Shown in pieces: positions 1 through 7,985 of a DNA stretch of 64,000 nt (positions are counted from its first letter, which is position 1; each line of letters begins with the position of its first letter). Below the pieces are notes generated by a model that saw nothing but the letters and a program-made list of their open reading frames with translations, made no database searches and had not been told where the DNA came from. Source of the stretch: Mesorhizobium koreense (GTDB lineage: Bacteria > Pseudomonadota > Alphaproteobacteria > Rhizobiales > Rhizobiaceae); assembly GCF_031656215.1 (NCBI RefSeq), contig NZ_CP134228.1, positions 744,001 through 808,000 on the forward strand. The letters are read 5' to 3'. A program made the position numbers and the translations under genes.

Positions 1-1
1 C

Positions 2-835
2 GCCAAGAATTACGACGCCATGAAGTACACCTTTCATGGCTATCTGACATCCGGTGCGCTTTCCGGTCTCGTCTGCAGCGCCGCCAAGGATATCCTGGTC
101 GACGGGCTGAAGATGAAGACCGCCGTCATCATGAGCGAGGACGCCGCCTGGACGACGCCGCTGGACGCCGGCTACCAGAAATGCCTGCCCGAGATCGGGC
201 TCAAGGTTCTCGATCACATCCGCTTCTCCCCCGACACCACCGACTTCACGCCGATCTTCAACCAGATCGAGGCGAAGAAGCCGGACGTGATCATCACCGG
301 CATCTCCCATGTCGGCACCCAGCCGACGGTGCAGTGGAAGAGCCAGCAGGTGCCGATCCCGATGTTCGGCATTTCCTCGCAGGCGACCAATTCGACCTTC
401 TGGAAGGATACCAACGGCGCCACCGACGGCGTGCTCTTCCAGGCGGTCTCCGGCCCGGGCGTGGCGACGACGGAAAAGACGCTTCCTTTCGTCGCCGCAT
501 TCGTGAAGAAGTTCGGCAACCAGCCGTCCTATGCCGGCTACACCTCCTATGACGAGGTGTATTACATCACCGAAGCCATCAAGCGCGCCGGCTCCACCGA
601 TGGCGACAAGCTCGTCGCAGCCATGGAGAAGACCGACTATGTCGGCACCATCGGCCGCATCCAGTTCCTGCCGAAGGGCGATCCGCACGTCCATGGCCTG
701 AAGACCGGCAAGGGCTTCATCACCGGGCTGATGCTGCAATGGCAGGACGGCAAGCAGGTCAATCTCTGGCCCAAGGACCTCGCCAACGGCAAACTGAAGT
801 TCCCGGACTTCGTCAAGATCGGCGGCGCCCATTAA
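2..835 (+). CDS. Branched-chain amino acid-type ABC transporter substrate-binding protein (5' truncated)
   Basis: This is the C-terminal part of a periplasmic solute-binding protein of the LivJ/LivK type (Peripla_BP_6 fold); the reading frame is open to the left edge, so the start and signal peptide lie outside the window. About 277 residues are visible. They include a second-lobe pattern typical of the family: a stretch predicting a ligand-dependent conformational domain, KPDVIITGISHVGTQP, and a late AGYTSYDEVYYITEAIKRAG helix where family members line the binding cleft. It is followed after 76 bases, including a hairpin, by two permeases and a fused ATPase, so it is the binding component of that importer. 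The ligand cannot be read from sequence; many members of this family bind aromatic acids, amides or polyols rather than branched-chain amino acids. Confidence 0.85.
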   Translation, partial: AKNYDAMKYTFHGYLTSGALSGLVCSAAKDILVDGLKMKTAVIMSEDAAWTTPLDAGYQKCLPEIGLKVLDHIRFSPDTTDFTPIFNQIEAKKPDVIITGISHVGTQPTVQWKSQQVPIPMFGISSQATNSTFWKDTNGATDGVLFQAVSGPGVATTEKTLPFVAAFVKKFGNQPSYAGYTSYDEVYYITEAIKRAGSTDGDKLVAAMEKTDYVGTIGRIQFLPKGDPHVHGLKTGKGFITGLMLQWQDGKQVNLWPKDLANGKLKFPDFVKIGGAH

Positions 836-846
836 AGCCGGCTTTC

Positions 847-870
847 GGCCCTCGGCATCAGCCGGGGGCC
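847..870 (+). terminator. Intercistronic hairpin between binding protein and permease genes
   Basis: A ten-pair stem (847-856 with 861-870, one G-U pair) closes an ATCA loop and is followed by TTCGCTCCCC rather than a real U-tract. Such hairpins between a binding-protein gene and its permease genes usually stabilise the upstream mRNA or attenuate transcription, so that binding protein exceeds permease. This role is inferred from position. Confidence 0.45.
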
Positions 871-911
871 TTCGCTCCCCTCAATATCCCTACCAGTACG
901 GAGCCTGACCG

Positions 912-1787
912 ATGCTCTTCTGGCAGATACTGATCGACGGCTTTGCGATCAGTTCCCTCTATGCGTTGGCGGCGACCGGCTTCACGCTGATCTTCGGCGT
1001 CTCCGGTGTGCTTAACCTGTCGCACGGCGCGTTGATGGTGGCCGCCGCGGTCGGCGCCTGGGCGCTCAACAGCGAACTTGGCTCCGGCGCTTATCTGGGC
1101 GCTGTCTTCGGCGTTGCCACCGGCGTCGTGCTGACACTCCTGACTTACGCGGTCGTCGTACGACCGCTGCAGCGGTCCTCCAGGATTCGCGAGGAGGAGA
1201 AGGAAATCTTCATTCTGACGGCGACGCTCCTGTGGGGCATCATGATCCAGGAACTGATCGCCTATTTCTTCACCAACAACGCGAAGTCCGTCCTGCCGGT
1301 GGTTGCCGGCGTGGTCCATATCGCGAGTGTTCGCACGCCGGCCAACGAAATCTTCACCGCGATCGTGTGCTGGGTCGCCATTGCCATCCTGTGGTTCATC
1401 GTCAACCGGACGCGCGCGGGCAAGTCCGTGCTTGCCGCGTCGATGAACCCGCGTGGCGTCACGCTGCTCGGCGTGGAACTGTCATCCGTCTATATCGCCG
1501 TATGGGTCATCTACGGCGTGCTCGTCGGTGTCGCGGGCGTGCTTCTCGGCATGTTCCTTGGTGTCTCCTCCTACAGCGCGGGACCGCTCACCGCGAGCGC
1601 CTTTTCCATCGTCGTGCTGGGCGGGCTCGGCAGCGTGCCGGGATCGCTGATCGCGGCCTATGCGGTCGGCTATCTGGAGACCATCACCGCCTACACGATC
1701 TCGCCCGCCTATCGTTCGATCCCGGCGCTGCTTCTGGTGGTGCTGGTCATGTATCTGCGCCCGCGCGGGCTGCTCGGGAGGCGCTGA
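912..1787 (+). CDS. Branched-chain amino acid-type ABC transporter permease (LivH-like)
   Basis: A 291-residue inner-membrane permease of the LivH family, one of two transmembrane subunits of a Liv-type importer. It opens with the usual motif ALAATGFTLIFGVSGVLNL near residues 17-36, has about eight hydrophobic segments, and carries the family's cytoplasmic coupling loop AGPLTASAFSIVVLGGLGSVPG near residues 220-241. Length is normal for the family. Six bases separate it from the LivM-like gene, so the two are translated from one message with the upstream binding protein. The ATG at 912 begins at the N-terminal hydrophobic segment, as expected for this family, which has no cleaved signal. Confidence 0.88.
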   Translation: MLFWQILIDGFAISSLYALAATGFTLIFGVSGVLNLSHGALMVAAAVGAWALNSELGSGAYLGAVFGVATGVVLTLLTYAVVVRPLQRSSRIREEEKEIFILTATLLWGIMIQELIAYFFTNNAKSVLPVVAGVVHIASVRTPANEIFTAIVCWVAIAILWFIVNRTRAGKSVLAASMNPRGVTLLGVELSSVYIAVWVIYGVLVGVAGVLLGMFLGVSSYSAGPLTASAFSIVVLGGLGSVPGSLIAAYAVGYLETITAYTISPAYRSIPALLLVVLVMYLRPRGLLGRR

Positions 1788-1793
1788 CGCACC

Positions 1794-2723
1794 ATGAAGA
1801 AACAGCTTTCTACCTCCCGGGTACTGTTCATTTCGGCCGTTGTCGTGGCGATTACGGCCGTTCTGCCCTTCTTCGTTTCCGGCTATATTCTGGGCCTCCT
1901 GACGGTGGCCTTCTATTTCGGCGTATTCGCCATGGCCTGGGACCTACTCTTCGGCTTCGCCGGCGAGGTCAACTTCGGCCCGACTTTCCTGATCGGCGTC
2001 GGCGCCTATACCGCGGGCATCCTCGACAATCTCTATCAGCCGCCGATCATCGTCTGCCTTATCGCCGGCACGCTTGCGGCAATTGTCGCCGGCGTTGCGT
2101 TGGCGCTTCCGGCACTTCGCCTGCGCGGGCCCTATTTCGGCCTCGTCACGCTGGTGGCTGTGCTGATATTGAGCAATTTCGTCGTCGTCGCCGCGGGGCT
2201 GACGGGCGGCGAGATCGGCCTCACCGTCCCGGATGTCATCACCTTCGACGCCAACACCAATTACTGGCTGGCGCTGGGCTTCATGGCGGTTTCGGGTGCC
2301 ATCCTCTATTTCCTGTCGCGCTCGCCGATCGGTCTCATCCTTCAGGCGAGCGGCCAGGACCCGGTGCAGACCGGCGCGCTCGGCTTCAATGTCAGCAAAC
2401 ACAAGCTTGCCGCCTTTATCGTCAGCGCCTTTTTCTCGGGGCTGGCCGGCGCGCTGATGGTCTTCTATTTCGGTGTCGCCTCGGTCGGCACTTTCGTCGA
2501 TGTCACGGTCGCCGTGCAGATCATCGTCGCCGCCGTCATCGGCGGCCGCCGCACGATCATCGGTGGCGTTCTCGGTGCCGTCTTCCTGATCGGCGCCAAT
2601 GAGGCGCTGAGGCCCGTCGGCGATCTCGCGACCTTCATCGTCTCGGCCATTGCGCTTGTCGTGGTGCTGCTGTTCCCGAGCGGCTTCCTCGGTCTCCTGT
2701 CGCGCTTCAGAGGTGCGGCATGA
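1794..2723 (+). CDS. Branched-chain amino acid-type ABC transporter permease (LivM-like)
   Basis: A 309-residue LivM-family permease, the partner of the preceding LivH-like subunit. It shows the characteristic AMAWDLLFGFAGEVNFG motif near residues 44-60, the ALRLRGPYFGLVTLVAV block near 107-123, and the late GGRRTIIGGVLGAVFL coupling region. About nine hydrophobic segments are visible. Its stop codon overlaps the start of the ATPase gene in an ATGA junction (2720-2723), a sign of translational coupling. The length is slightly below that of E. coli LivM but usual for rhizobial paralogues. Confidence 0.88.
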   Translation: MKKQLSTSRVLFISAVVVAITAVLPFFVSGYILGLLTVAFYFGVFAMAWDLLFGFAGEVNFGPTFLIGVGAYTAGILDNLYQPPIIVCLIAGTLAAIVAGVALALPALRLRGPYFGLVTLVAVLILSNFVVVAAGLTGGEIGLTVPDVITFDANTNYWLALGFMAVSGAILYFLSRSPIGLILQASGQDPVQTGALGFNVSKHKLAAFIVSAFFSGLAGALMVFYFGVASVGTFVDVTVAVQIIVAAVIGGRRTIIGGVLGAVFLIGANEALRPVGDLATFIVSAIALVVVLLFPSGFLGLLSRFRGAA

Positions 2724-4192
2724 GCGCGCCGGCCATGCTCGAGGTCTCCGGCCTTACCAAACGCTTCGGCGGGCTGGTCGCCGTCAAGGATATCGGCTTC
2801 ACCGTCAATTCGGGCGAGATATTGGGCCTGATCGGGCCCAACGGCTCCGGCAAGTCGACCGCCATGAAGGCGATCGTCGGCATTGAGAAGCCGAATTCCG
2901 GTTCCGTGCGCATCGACGGCGTGGAAGTTGCCGGCTGGCCATCGCATCGCATCGCGCGCCTCGGCGTCGGCATGGTCTTCCAGCATTCCCGGCCGCTGCA
3001 CCGCCAGACCGTGCTGGAGAATATCACGCTGGCGCTTCTGCCGGACAGCCTGCTTCATCTCTTCCATGACAGGGCAATCGAGGATCGGGCGCGCCGGATC
3101 GCCGATCGTGTCGGCCTGACCCCGGTGCTCGACCGGCTCCCCTCTACGCTTCCTTTCGCCGATTTGCGCCGGATGGAGGTCGCCAAGGCGGTGGCGCGCG
3201 ACCCCAAGGTGGTGCTCGTCGACGAGCCCTTCGCCGGGCTGACCTCTAAGGAGACCGAGACGTTCGCCGGGCTGATCCGCGAATTGCGCGATTCCGGCCA
3301 CGCCATCCTCTTGGTCGATCACAACGTCAAGAGCGTTGCCGCGCTCGCCGACCGCGTGTTCGCCATGTATGTCGGCGAACGCATCGCCGAAGGCACGGTC
3401 GATGAAGTCATGCGTGACGAGACGGTGCGCCGCGTCTACCTCGGCGGCAAGCTGGAGACGGCCGCACGCAAGGAGGCGTCCTTCGCCGACCGCGAGACGC
3501 CCTTCCTCGAGGTCGAGAAGTTGAACGTCTTCTACGGCAAGGCGCAGGCGCTGGAGGATGTCTCCCTGCATGTCCACAAGGGCGAGTTCGTCTCGGTGGT
3601 GGGGCTGAACGGCGCCGGCAAGACGACTTTGTTCAACGCCATTTCCGGCATGGTGCCCTATTCCGGCGAAATCCAGCGCGAAGGCCGCTCGCTTGCCGGC
3701 CAATCCGCCGCGTCCATAGCGCGGGGCGGTATCGTCCAGTCCTCCGAGGGGCGCGATCTCTTCACCGATATGACGGTGCGCGAAAATCTCGACATGGGCG
3801 GTCAGCACCTCGACGCTGCGGCGGCGAAGGAACGCATCGAGTGGCTGTTCGACCTGTTTCCCATCCTGAGGACGCGGCAGAAGCAGACGGCCGGCACGCT
3901 TTCCGGTGGAGAGCAGCAGATGCTGACGATTGCCCGTTCGCTGATGATGAACCCGGACCTTCTGATCCTGGACGAACCTACGCTCGGCCTGGCGCCGGTC
4001 ATCCTGGAACAGATCTCGAAGGCGCTTGAAAAGCTGCGCCAGACGACGCCGATCACGGTGCTGCTCGGCGAACAGAACGTCACCTTCGCGCTGCCGCATG
4101 CCGACCGCGTCTACGTGCTCGAACATGCGCGCATCGTCTGGGAAGGCGAACCGGCCCGCTTCGCCGCCGAGATCGGCGCGGAGTATCTGTAG
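2720..4192 (+). CDS. Fused double-domain ABC transporter ATPase (LivG-LivF fusion)
   Basis: A 490-residue protein with two complete nucleotide-binding domains that are normally separate LivG and LivF subunits; it should power the permeases encoded just upstream. Domain 1 (about 5-240) has Walker A GPNGSGKST at 39-47 and Walker B VVLVDEP at 164-170. The place of the LSGGQ signature reads LPFADLR (144-150), so the signature is degenerate. Domain 2 (about 262-490) has Walker A GLNGAGKTT at 295-303, a canonical LSGGEQQ at 394-400 and Walker B LLILDEP at 414-420. A short linker near 242-262 joins them. The start overlaps the stop of the LivM-like gene. The last gene of the operon, it converges on ppa. 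Confidence 0.9.
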   Translation: MSAPAMLEVSGLTKRFGGLVAVKDIGFTVNSGEILGLIGPNGSGKSTAMKAIVGIEKPNSGSVRIDGVEVAGWPSHRIARLGVGMVFQHSRPLHRQTVLENITLALLPDSLLHLFHDRAIEDRARRIADRVGLTPVLDRLPSTLPFADLRRMEVAKAVARDPKVVLVDEPFAGLTSKETETFAGLIRELRDSGHAILLVDHNVKSVAALADRVFAMYVGERIAEGTVDEVMRDETVRRVYLGGKLETAARKEASFADRETPFLEVEKLNVFYGKAQALEDVSLHVHKGEFVSVVGLNGAGKTTLFNAISGMVPYSGEIQREGRSLAGQSAASIARGGIVQSSEGRDLFTDMTVRENLDMGGQHLDAAAAKERIEWLFDLFPILRTRQKQTAGTLSGGEQQMLTIARSLMMNPDLLILDEPTLGLAPVILEQISKALEKLRQTTPITVLLGEQNVTFALPHADRVYVLEHARIVWEGEPARFAAEIGAEYL

Positions 4193-4194
4193 AG

Positions 4195-4220
4195 AGGCGG
4201 GCGCTCAGCCGCCTTTCTTC
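4195..4220 (+). terminator. Possible terminator between convergent livGF-type gene and ppa
   Basis: A short stem AGGCGG/CCGCCT (4195-4200 with 4209-4214) is followed by TTCTTC on the plus strand. It overlaps the ppa stop codon and could end the transporter transcript. The stem is only six pairs, so support is weak. Confidence 0.3.
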
Positions 4221-4738
4221 GCACGCTCGATCGATTCCACGATCATGCGCCGCGCGACGGTCGCATTATGCCAATCGCCGATCTTCACCCATTTGCCGGG
4301 TTCCAGATCCTTGTAGTGCTCGAAGAAATGCTGGATCTGCTGGAGCGTGATCTCGGGCAGGTCGGTATATTCGTGCACATTCTCATAGCGGCGGGTCAGA
4401 TGCGGCGAGGGGACCGCGATGATCTTCTCGTCTTCGCCCGACTGGTCCTCCATGATCATCACGCCGATCGGCCGGACATTGATGACGCAGCCCGGAACCA
4501 GCGCGCGCGTGTTGCAGACCAGCACGTCGATGGGGTCGCCGTCGCCGCACAGCGTATGCGGAACGAAGCCGTAATTCCCCGGATAGGTCATCGGCGTGTA
4601 GAGGAAGCGGTCGACGACGAGCGTCCCCGCTTCCTTGTCGAGTTCATACTTGATCGGCTGGCCGCCGACCGGCACCTCGACGATGACGTTCACGTCTTCG
4701 GGCGGATTGCTTCCGATCGAAATCGCATCGATGCGCAT
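4205..4738 (-). CDS. ppa: Inorganic pyrophosphatase
   Basis: A 177-residue family I soluble pyrophosphatase, which hydrolyses pyrophosphate to phosphate in the cytoplasm and pulls biosynthetic reactions forward. Visible hallmarks are the N-terminal [18 protein letters not shown] block, the [11 protein letters not shown] motif, the metal-binding signature DGDPIDVLV near residues 66-74, and the late KVIAVP-like segment (here KIIAVPSPH). The length matches the hexameric bacterial enzyme (about 175 residues). The ATG at 4738 gives the conserved start MRIDAISIG. It converges on the fused ATPase gene and is 87 bases downstream of a GNAT gene on the same strand. Confidence 0.95.
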   Translation of the reverse strand: MRIDAISIGSNPPEDVNVIVEVPVGGQPIKYELDKEAGTLVVDRFLYTPMTYPGNYGFVPHTLCGDGDPIDVLVCNTRALVPGCVINVRPIGVMIMEDQSGEDEKIIAVPSPHLTRRYENVHEYTDLPEITLQQIQHFFEHYKDLEPGKWVKIGDWHNATVARRMIVESIERAKKGG

Positions 4739-4824
4739 CGCTGTCGCTCCTTTGTCGCGGGCACCGATAATCGCCCCGCGTCAAATGAGCAATATGACCA
4801 AATGGCACGAATTCTTTCGGGCGG

Positions 4825-5331
4825 TTAATCCCAGACGAAGGCGACCTTGCGCAGCGCCTTCTGGTCGAATACCTCGACGCCTTCGGCCACGTCGCGGCCG
4901 CCGGCCCCCGCATAAAAGTCCAGCGCACTGGAATTCTCTTCCAGTGCCCACACAACGAGCCCCTTCAGCCCGTGCGATTTCAGCTTCTGTCTCGCCGCCG
5001 CGAACAGACGGCTGCCGAAGCCGACGCCCTGGTATTCCGGCTTGATGTAAAGTTCATAGATCTCGCCCTGCTGCGGCAGGTCGCGCGAGCGGTTGCGCCC
5101 GACGGTGGCATAGCCCGCGACAGTGCCACCCACGTCGATCACCAGGATGGACGCAGCCCGACGCACGGCGTGCGCCCACCAGTCGCCGCCGCGCCGGCCG
5201 ATCATGGCGCCGAGCGCGCGATGCGGGATGATGCCGGAATAGGCACCCTGCCAGGCCTGGAGATGCACCTCCGCGATCGCTTCCGCGTCCGCCGGTTCCG
5301 CCTTGCGAATATCGATGGTGAGCGTCTTCAT
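4825..5331 (-). CDS. GNAT family N-acetyltransferase
   Basis: A 168-residue acetyltransferase of the GNAT superfamily, which moves an acetyl group from acetyl-CoA to an amine. Motif A is visible as YELYIKPEYQGVGFGSRLF near residues 92-110, including the QGVGFG pyrophosphate-binding loop. A downstream ENSSALDFYAGAG stretch is typical of motif B. The N-terminus (RKAEPADAEAIAEVHLQAW) is the common GNAT alpha1 region. The substrate cannot be inferred. It is the gene between ppa and the TPM cluster on the minus strand, with about 100 bases to the next gene, so it may be transcribed alone. Confidence 0.88.
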   Translation of the reverse strand: MKTLTIDIRKAEPADAEAIAEVHLQAWQGAYSGIIPHRALGAMIGRRGGDWWAHAVRRAASILVIDVGGTVAGYATVGRNRSRDLPQQGEIYELYIKPEYQGVGFGSRLFAAARQKLKSHGLKGLVVWALEENSSALDFYAGAGGRDVAEGVEVFDQKALRKVAFVWD

Positions 5332-5435
5332 GGCCGATTAACCATAGACGGCGGGACTCGCTCGCCGCAACCCGCGAGTGGCCGATTCGGGGCCGATTAT
5401 CAACGGAAATCTTTTTGATCGAGAGGCTGGTCGGG

Positions 5436-6074
5436 TCAGATCTCGACCAGATGGTCGTCGAGCTCGTTGCGGTCGTCCGGGGCCGGCGGAAAATGGCGGG
5501 CGAGAAGCGCTCCGACATCTTCCACTGCCTCGCAAAAACCCTCTGCCAGGCGGTCCTTGCCGGCATGCGAAATCAGAAGGGCGACGATGCGTTCCCAGTC
5601 TTTCTGTTCCACGCGCTGGTTGATGCCGCTGTCGGCGATCACCTCGGCGTAGCGCTCCTCCATGGACAGGAACAGCAGCACTCCGGTGCGCTCGCCGGTC
5701 AGATGGATATTGTGCGCGAGGAACTGCCGTACGGCGTTGTCATGGGCCCGCCTGCGCCGAACCGAATGCGGCACGTAGTGGACACGGATCGCCGGAAAGA
5801 CCCACAAGACGAGAAGCGCGGCAAGCACGCCGAGAAGCTGAAGTGCCGTGAATTCAGGCAGGCCGATGCTGAACCACCAATGGTCGAGCAGGAAGGCGAC
5901 GATCAGCCCGACCACCAGGACGGCGATGGTAACGAAGAAGGCGGAAGGAAAGAAATAGCTGTCGCTGGAGCGGGCCAGCACGCAGAATATCTCGCCGGAG
6001 GTCTTTTCCTCCGCCCGCCGAACCGCTTCGGCGACGCGAGCATGTTCCTCTGGCGTCATGGTCTTCCTGGCCAT
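5436..6074 (-). CDS. TPM domain-containing membrane protein (DUF5130/YgcG-like, second copy)
   Basis: A 212-residue protein with the start chosen at the ATG (6074) that overlaps the upstream stop codon as TGATG; a start two codons earlier at 6080 is possible. The N-terminus, HARVAEAVRRAEEKTSGEIF, is the beginning of a TPM domain, interrupted by two hydrophobic segments near residues 43-65 and 75-97. The domain then resumes with NIHLTGERTGVLLFLSMEER and ADSGINQRV. TPM domains bind divalent metal and occur in membrane or thylakoid proteins of uncertain function. It follows another TPM gene and LemA, a recurrent bacterial association suggesting an envelope complex. The longer reading frame upstream of 6080 is arginine/tryptophan-rich and is the shadow of the neighbour's glycine tail. 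Confidence 0.8.
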   Translation of the reverse strand: MARKTMTPEEHARVAEAVRRAEEKTSGEIFCVLARSSDSYFFPSAFFVTIAVLVVGLIVAFLLDHWWFSIGLPEFTALQLLGVLAALLVLWVFPAIRVHYVPHSVRRRRAHDNAVRQFLAHNIHLTGERTGVLLFLSMEERYAEVIADSGINQRVEQKDWERIVALLISHAGKDRLAEGFCEAVEDVGALLARHFPPAPDDRNELDDHLVEI

Positions 6075-6943
6075 CACCATCCCCCCGAGGCACCGCCACC
6101 GCCGGACGAACCGCCCCCACCCGAAAAGCCACCGCCTCCGCCGAAGCCGCCACCAGACGACCAGCCGCCGCCGCCGCCGCCGCCGGACCATCCGCCAGAC
6201 GAGCCCTGACTGTAGGTGAAGGTGCGGCCGAGCCAGCGATAGCGGTGCGGGCCGATCTTGTGGCCGAAAATCGGCGGCAGGATCGCGGTTGCGAAGCCGC
6301 CGAAGAACAGCGTTCCCCAGACGATGAAGAAGAGGATCGCCGGCCAGTTGACATCGTCATGCGCATTCTGGTTGCGCGCCGCCCGGGCTTCAACTTCGGC
6401 GGCATTGCCTGAAAGCACCGCGATGATGTCGTCGACGGCGTGCGAGATGCCGCCGGAAAAATCGCCCTTGCGGAAGGCGGGAACCATGCCCTCGATGATG
6501 AGGTTCGAATGCAGGTCCGTCAGCGTCCCCTCAAGGCCGTAGCCGACCTCGATGCGCATCTTGCGGTCGTTCTTCGCGACGAGCAGGAGAATGCCGTTGT
6601 TTTCCCCGGCCTGTCCCAGATGCCACGCGCGGAAGAGCCGGTTGGCGTAAGGCTCGATCGCCTCTCCATCGAGGCTGTCCACGGTAGCGACCACGATCTG
6701 GTCGGATGATTTCTTCTCGTAGTCGGCAAGTTTCCGCTTGATGTCCGCCTTGGTCGCGGGATCGATCATGTGCGCGTTGTCGACGACACGTCCCGTCAGC
6801 GCGGGCAGCGGAGCCGCAATCGCGGAGGCTACGGCGAACAGGGAAAATAAAACAGCCAGCATGAGATGCAGGGCCGGCCGGGTTGCCTCGGCCGGACTGC
6901 ATCTGCGGGCGGTTTGTCTGCCCGGTATGCCGTCGATCAACAT
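6074..6943 (-). CDS. TPM domain-containing protein (YgcG family) with glycine-rich tail
   Basis: A protein of up to 289 residues with an export signal (MLAVLFSLFAVASAIAA, from residue 28), a TPM domain (about 48-180: LTGRVVDNAHMIDPATKADI, then QIVVATVDSLDG and RIEVGYGLEGTLTD), a transmembrane segment near 213-236 (ILFFIVWGTLFFGGFATAI), and a C-terminal tail made almost entirely of Gly and Ser ending SGGGGSSGGGGASGGW. This architecture is the YgcG/LemA-associated family. The start is uncertain: 6943 leaves 19 bases after lemA, while 6862 begins directly at the signal peptide. Its stop overlaps the next TPM gene, so lemA and both TPM genes form one operon. Confidence 0.85.
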   Translation of the reverse strand: MLIDGIPGRQTARRCSPAEATRPALHLMLAVLFSLFAVASAIAAPLPALTGRVVDNAHMIDPATKADIKRKLADYEKKSSDQIVVATVDSLDGEAIEPYANRLFRAWHLGQAGENNGILLLVAKNDRKMRIEVGYGLEGTLTDLHSNLIIEGMVPAFRKGDFSGGISHAVDDIIAVLSGNAAEVEARAARNQNAHDDVNWPAILFFIVWGTLFFGGFATAILPPIFGHKIGPHRYRWLGRTFTYSQGSSGGWSGGGGGGGWSSGGGFGGGGGFSGGGGSSGGGGASGGW

Positions 6944-6962
6944 GGATGCCTGTTACGGCCGT

Positions 6963-7595
6963 TCAGCTTTTCTTGCCGAAATCGACCTTCGGCAGCTCCA
7001 TCTTGTCCTCGGAGATGGTGAAGTTCTCGAAGGGCTTTGCGTCCGTGTACCAGAACCTCGCCCACAGCACGGTCGGGAAGGTGCGGAGCGAGGTGTTATA
7101 GACCCGGACCGCCTCGATATAGTCGCGGCGGGCGACCGCTATGCGGTTCTCGGTTCCCTCGAGCTGCGCCTGGAGTGCCAGGAAGTTCTGGTTGGATTTC
7201 AAGTCGGGATAGTTCTCGACGATAGCGAGCAGCCGTGACAGCGCGCCGGTCAGGCCGGCCTGGCCTTCCTGGAAGGCCTTGAACTGTTCGGGATTGGTCG
7301 GCGTATTGACGTTCACCTGCGTCTGTGTCGCCTTGGCGCGCGCCTCGACCACCGAGGTCAGCACGTCTTTTTCCTGAGCAGCGTAGCCTTTCACCGTCTC
7401 GACCAGGTTCGGGATCAGGTCGGCGCGGCGCTGATACTGGTTGAGCACTTCGCTCCAGGCTGCCTTCGCCTTCTCCTCCTGGGTAGGAATGGTATTGATG
7501 CCGCAGCCGGAAAGGAGAGGCAGGGTGAAGAGGAGTATGAGGAACGCCGGTAGCAGGCGGGAGCCGAATGTCGGGTTCAGGCGCAGGGTCAACAT
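6963..7595 (-). CDS. lemA: LemA family lipoprotein
   Basis: A 210-residue LemA-family protein. The start at 7595 places a signal peptide (LLPAFLILLFTLPLLSGC) directly at the N-terminus with a lipobox LLSGC, so it is probably lipid-anchored; a GAGG-like ribosome site precedes it. The conserved LemA core is clear: AWSEVLNQYQRRADLIPNLV, then VKGYAAQEKDVL, LTGALSRLLAIVENYPDLKS and RRDYIEAVRVYNT. LemA folds as a four-helix bundle and is usually encoded beside TPM proteins, exactly as here; its molecular role is not firmly known. The reading frame runs 55 codons further upstream, but this extension lacks a signal or family similarity and overlaps the divergent gene's promoter region. Confidence 0.88.
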   Translation of the reverse strand: MLTLRLNPTFGSRLLPAFLILLFTLPLLSGCGINTIPTQEEKAKAAWSEVLNQYQRRADLIPNLVETVKGYAAQEKDVLTSVVEARAKATQTQVNVNTPTNPEQFKAFQEGQAGLTGALSRLLAIVENYPDLKSNQNFLALQAQLEGTENRIAVARRDYIEAVRVYNTSLRTFPTVLWARFWYTDAKPFENFTISEDKMELPKVDFGKKS

Positions 7596-7711
7596 GATTG
7601 GCCTCGTCGGTCGGTGATTTGCGAGCAATAGCATATCTCGGCGCCGAGGAAACGTGCGCGCGTTCCGAAGGCCGTTGCGACCGGACGGCCCGGCAGGATA
7701 AGGTTCGTGCC

Positions 7712-7978
7712 ATGACGAACCGACACCCCAGGGAGAGACCCGACCGCACTGTCGAGGCACGGCGAATACTGGCGCAGGTGGAAAAGGATACCGGCATCGC
7801 CGCGTCGTCGGCGCTTGCCCGGGCGGTGAGCCGTGCCCGCAACCATATGACCGGCACGGATGCCGATCCCGAGGATTGGGCTGAGCTCTGGGGCACTCGC
7901 GTCGGACGGCTGCTCAGCCTTGCCGCCTTCGTGGCGCTCTCGATCTATCTCTATCGGTTTCTGACGCGGGGCGGGTAG
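7712..7978 (+). CDS. Small hypothetical protein with C-terminal membrane helix
   Basis: An 88-residue protein that I do not recognise. The ATG at 7712 follows AGGATAAGG, a good ribosome site. The first 60 residues are charged and helical (VEARRILAQVEKDTG, then SRARNHM). The end carries one hydrophobic helix, LLSLAAFVALSIYLYRFL, near residues 65-83, followed by TRGG, which predicts a tail-anchored inner-membrane protein. It is divergent from lemA and ends seven bases before the pyridoxal kinase gene, so it may be co-transcribed with it. Confidence 0.7.
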   Translation: MTNRHPRERPDRTVEARRILAQVEKDTGIAASSALARAVSRARNHMTGTDADPEDWAELWGTRVGRLLSLAAFVALSIYLYRFLTRGG

Positions 7979-7985
7979 CACAATC

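Noticed and set aside
5415-6209. Plus-strand frame ending in a proline-rich stretch (PPPPPPDHPP)
   Set aside because: The proline run is the complement of the glycine codons of the TPM protein tail.
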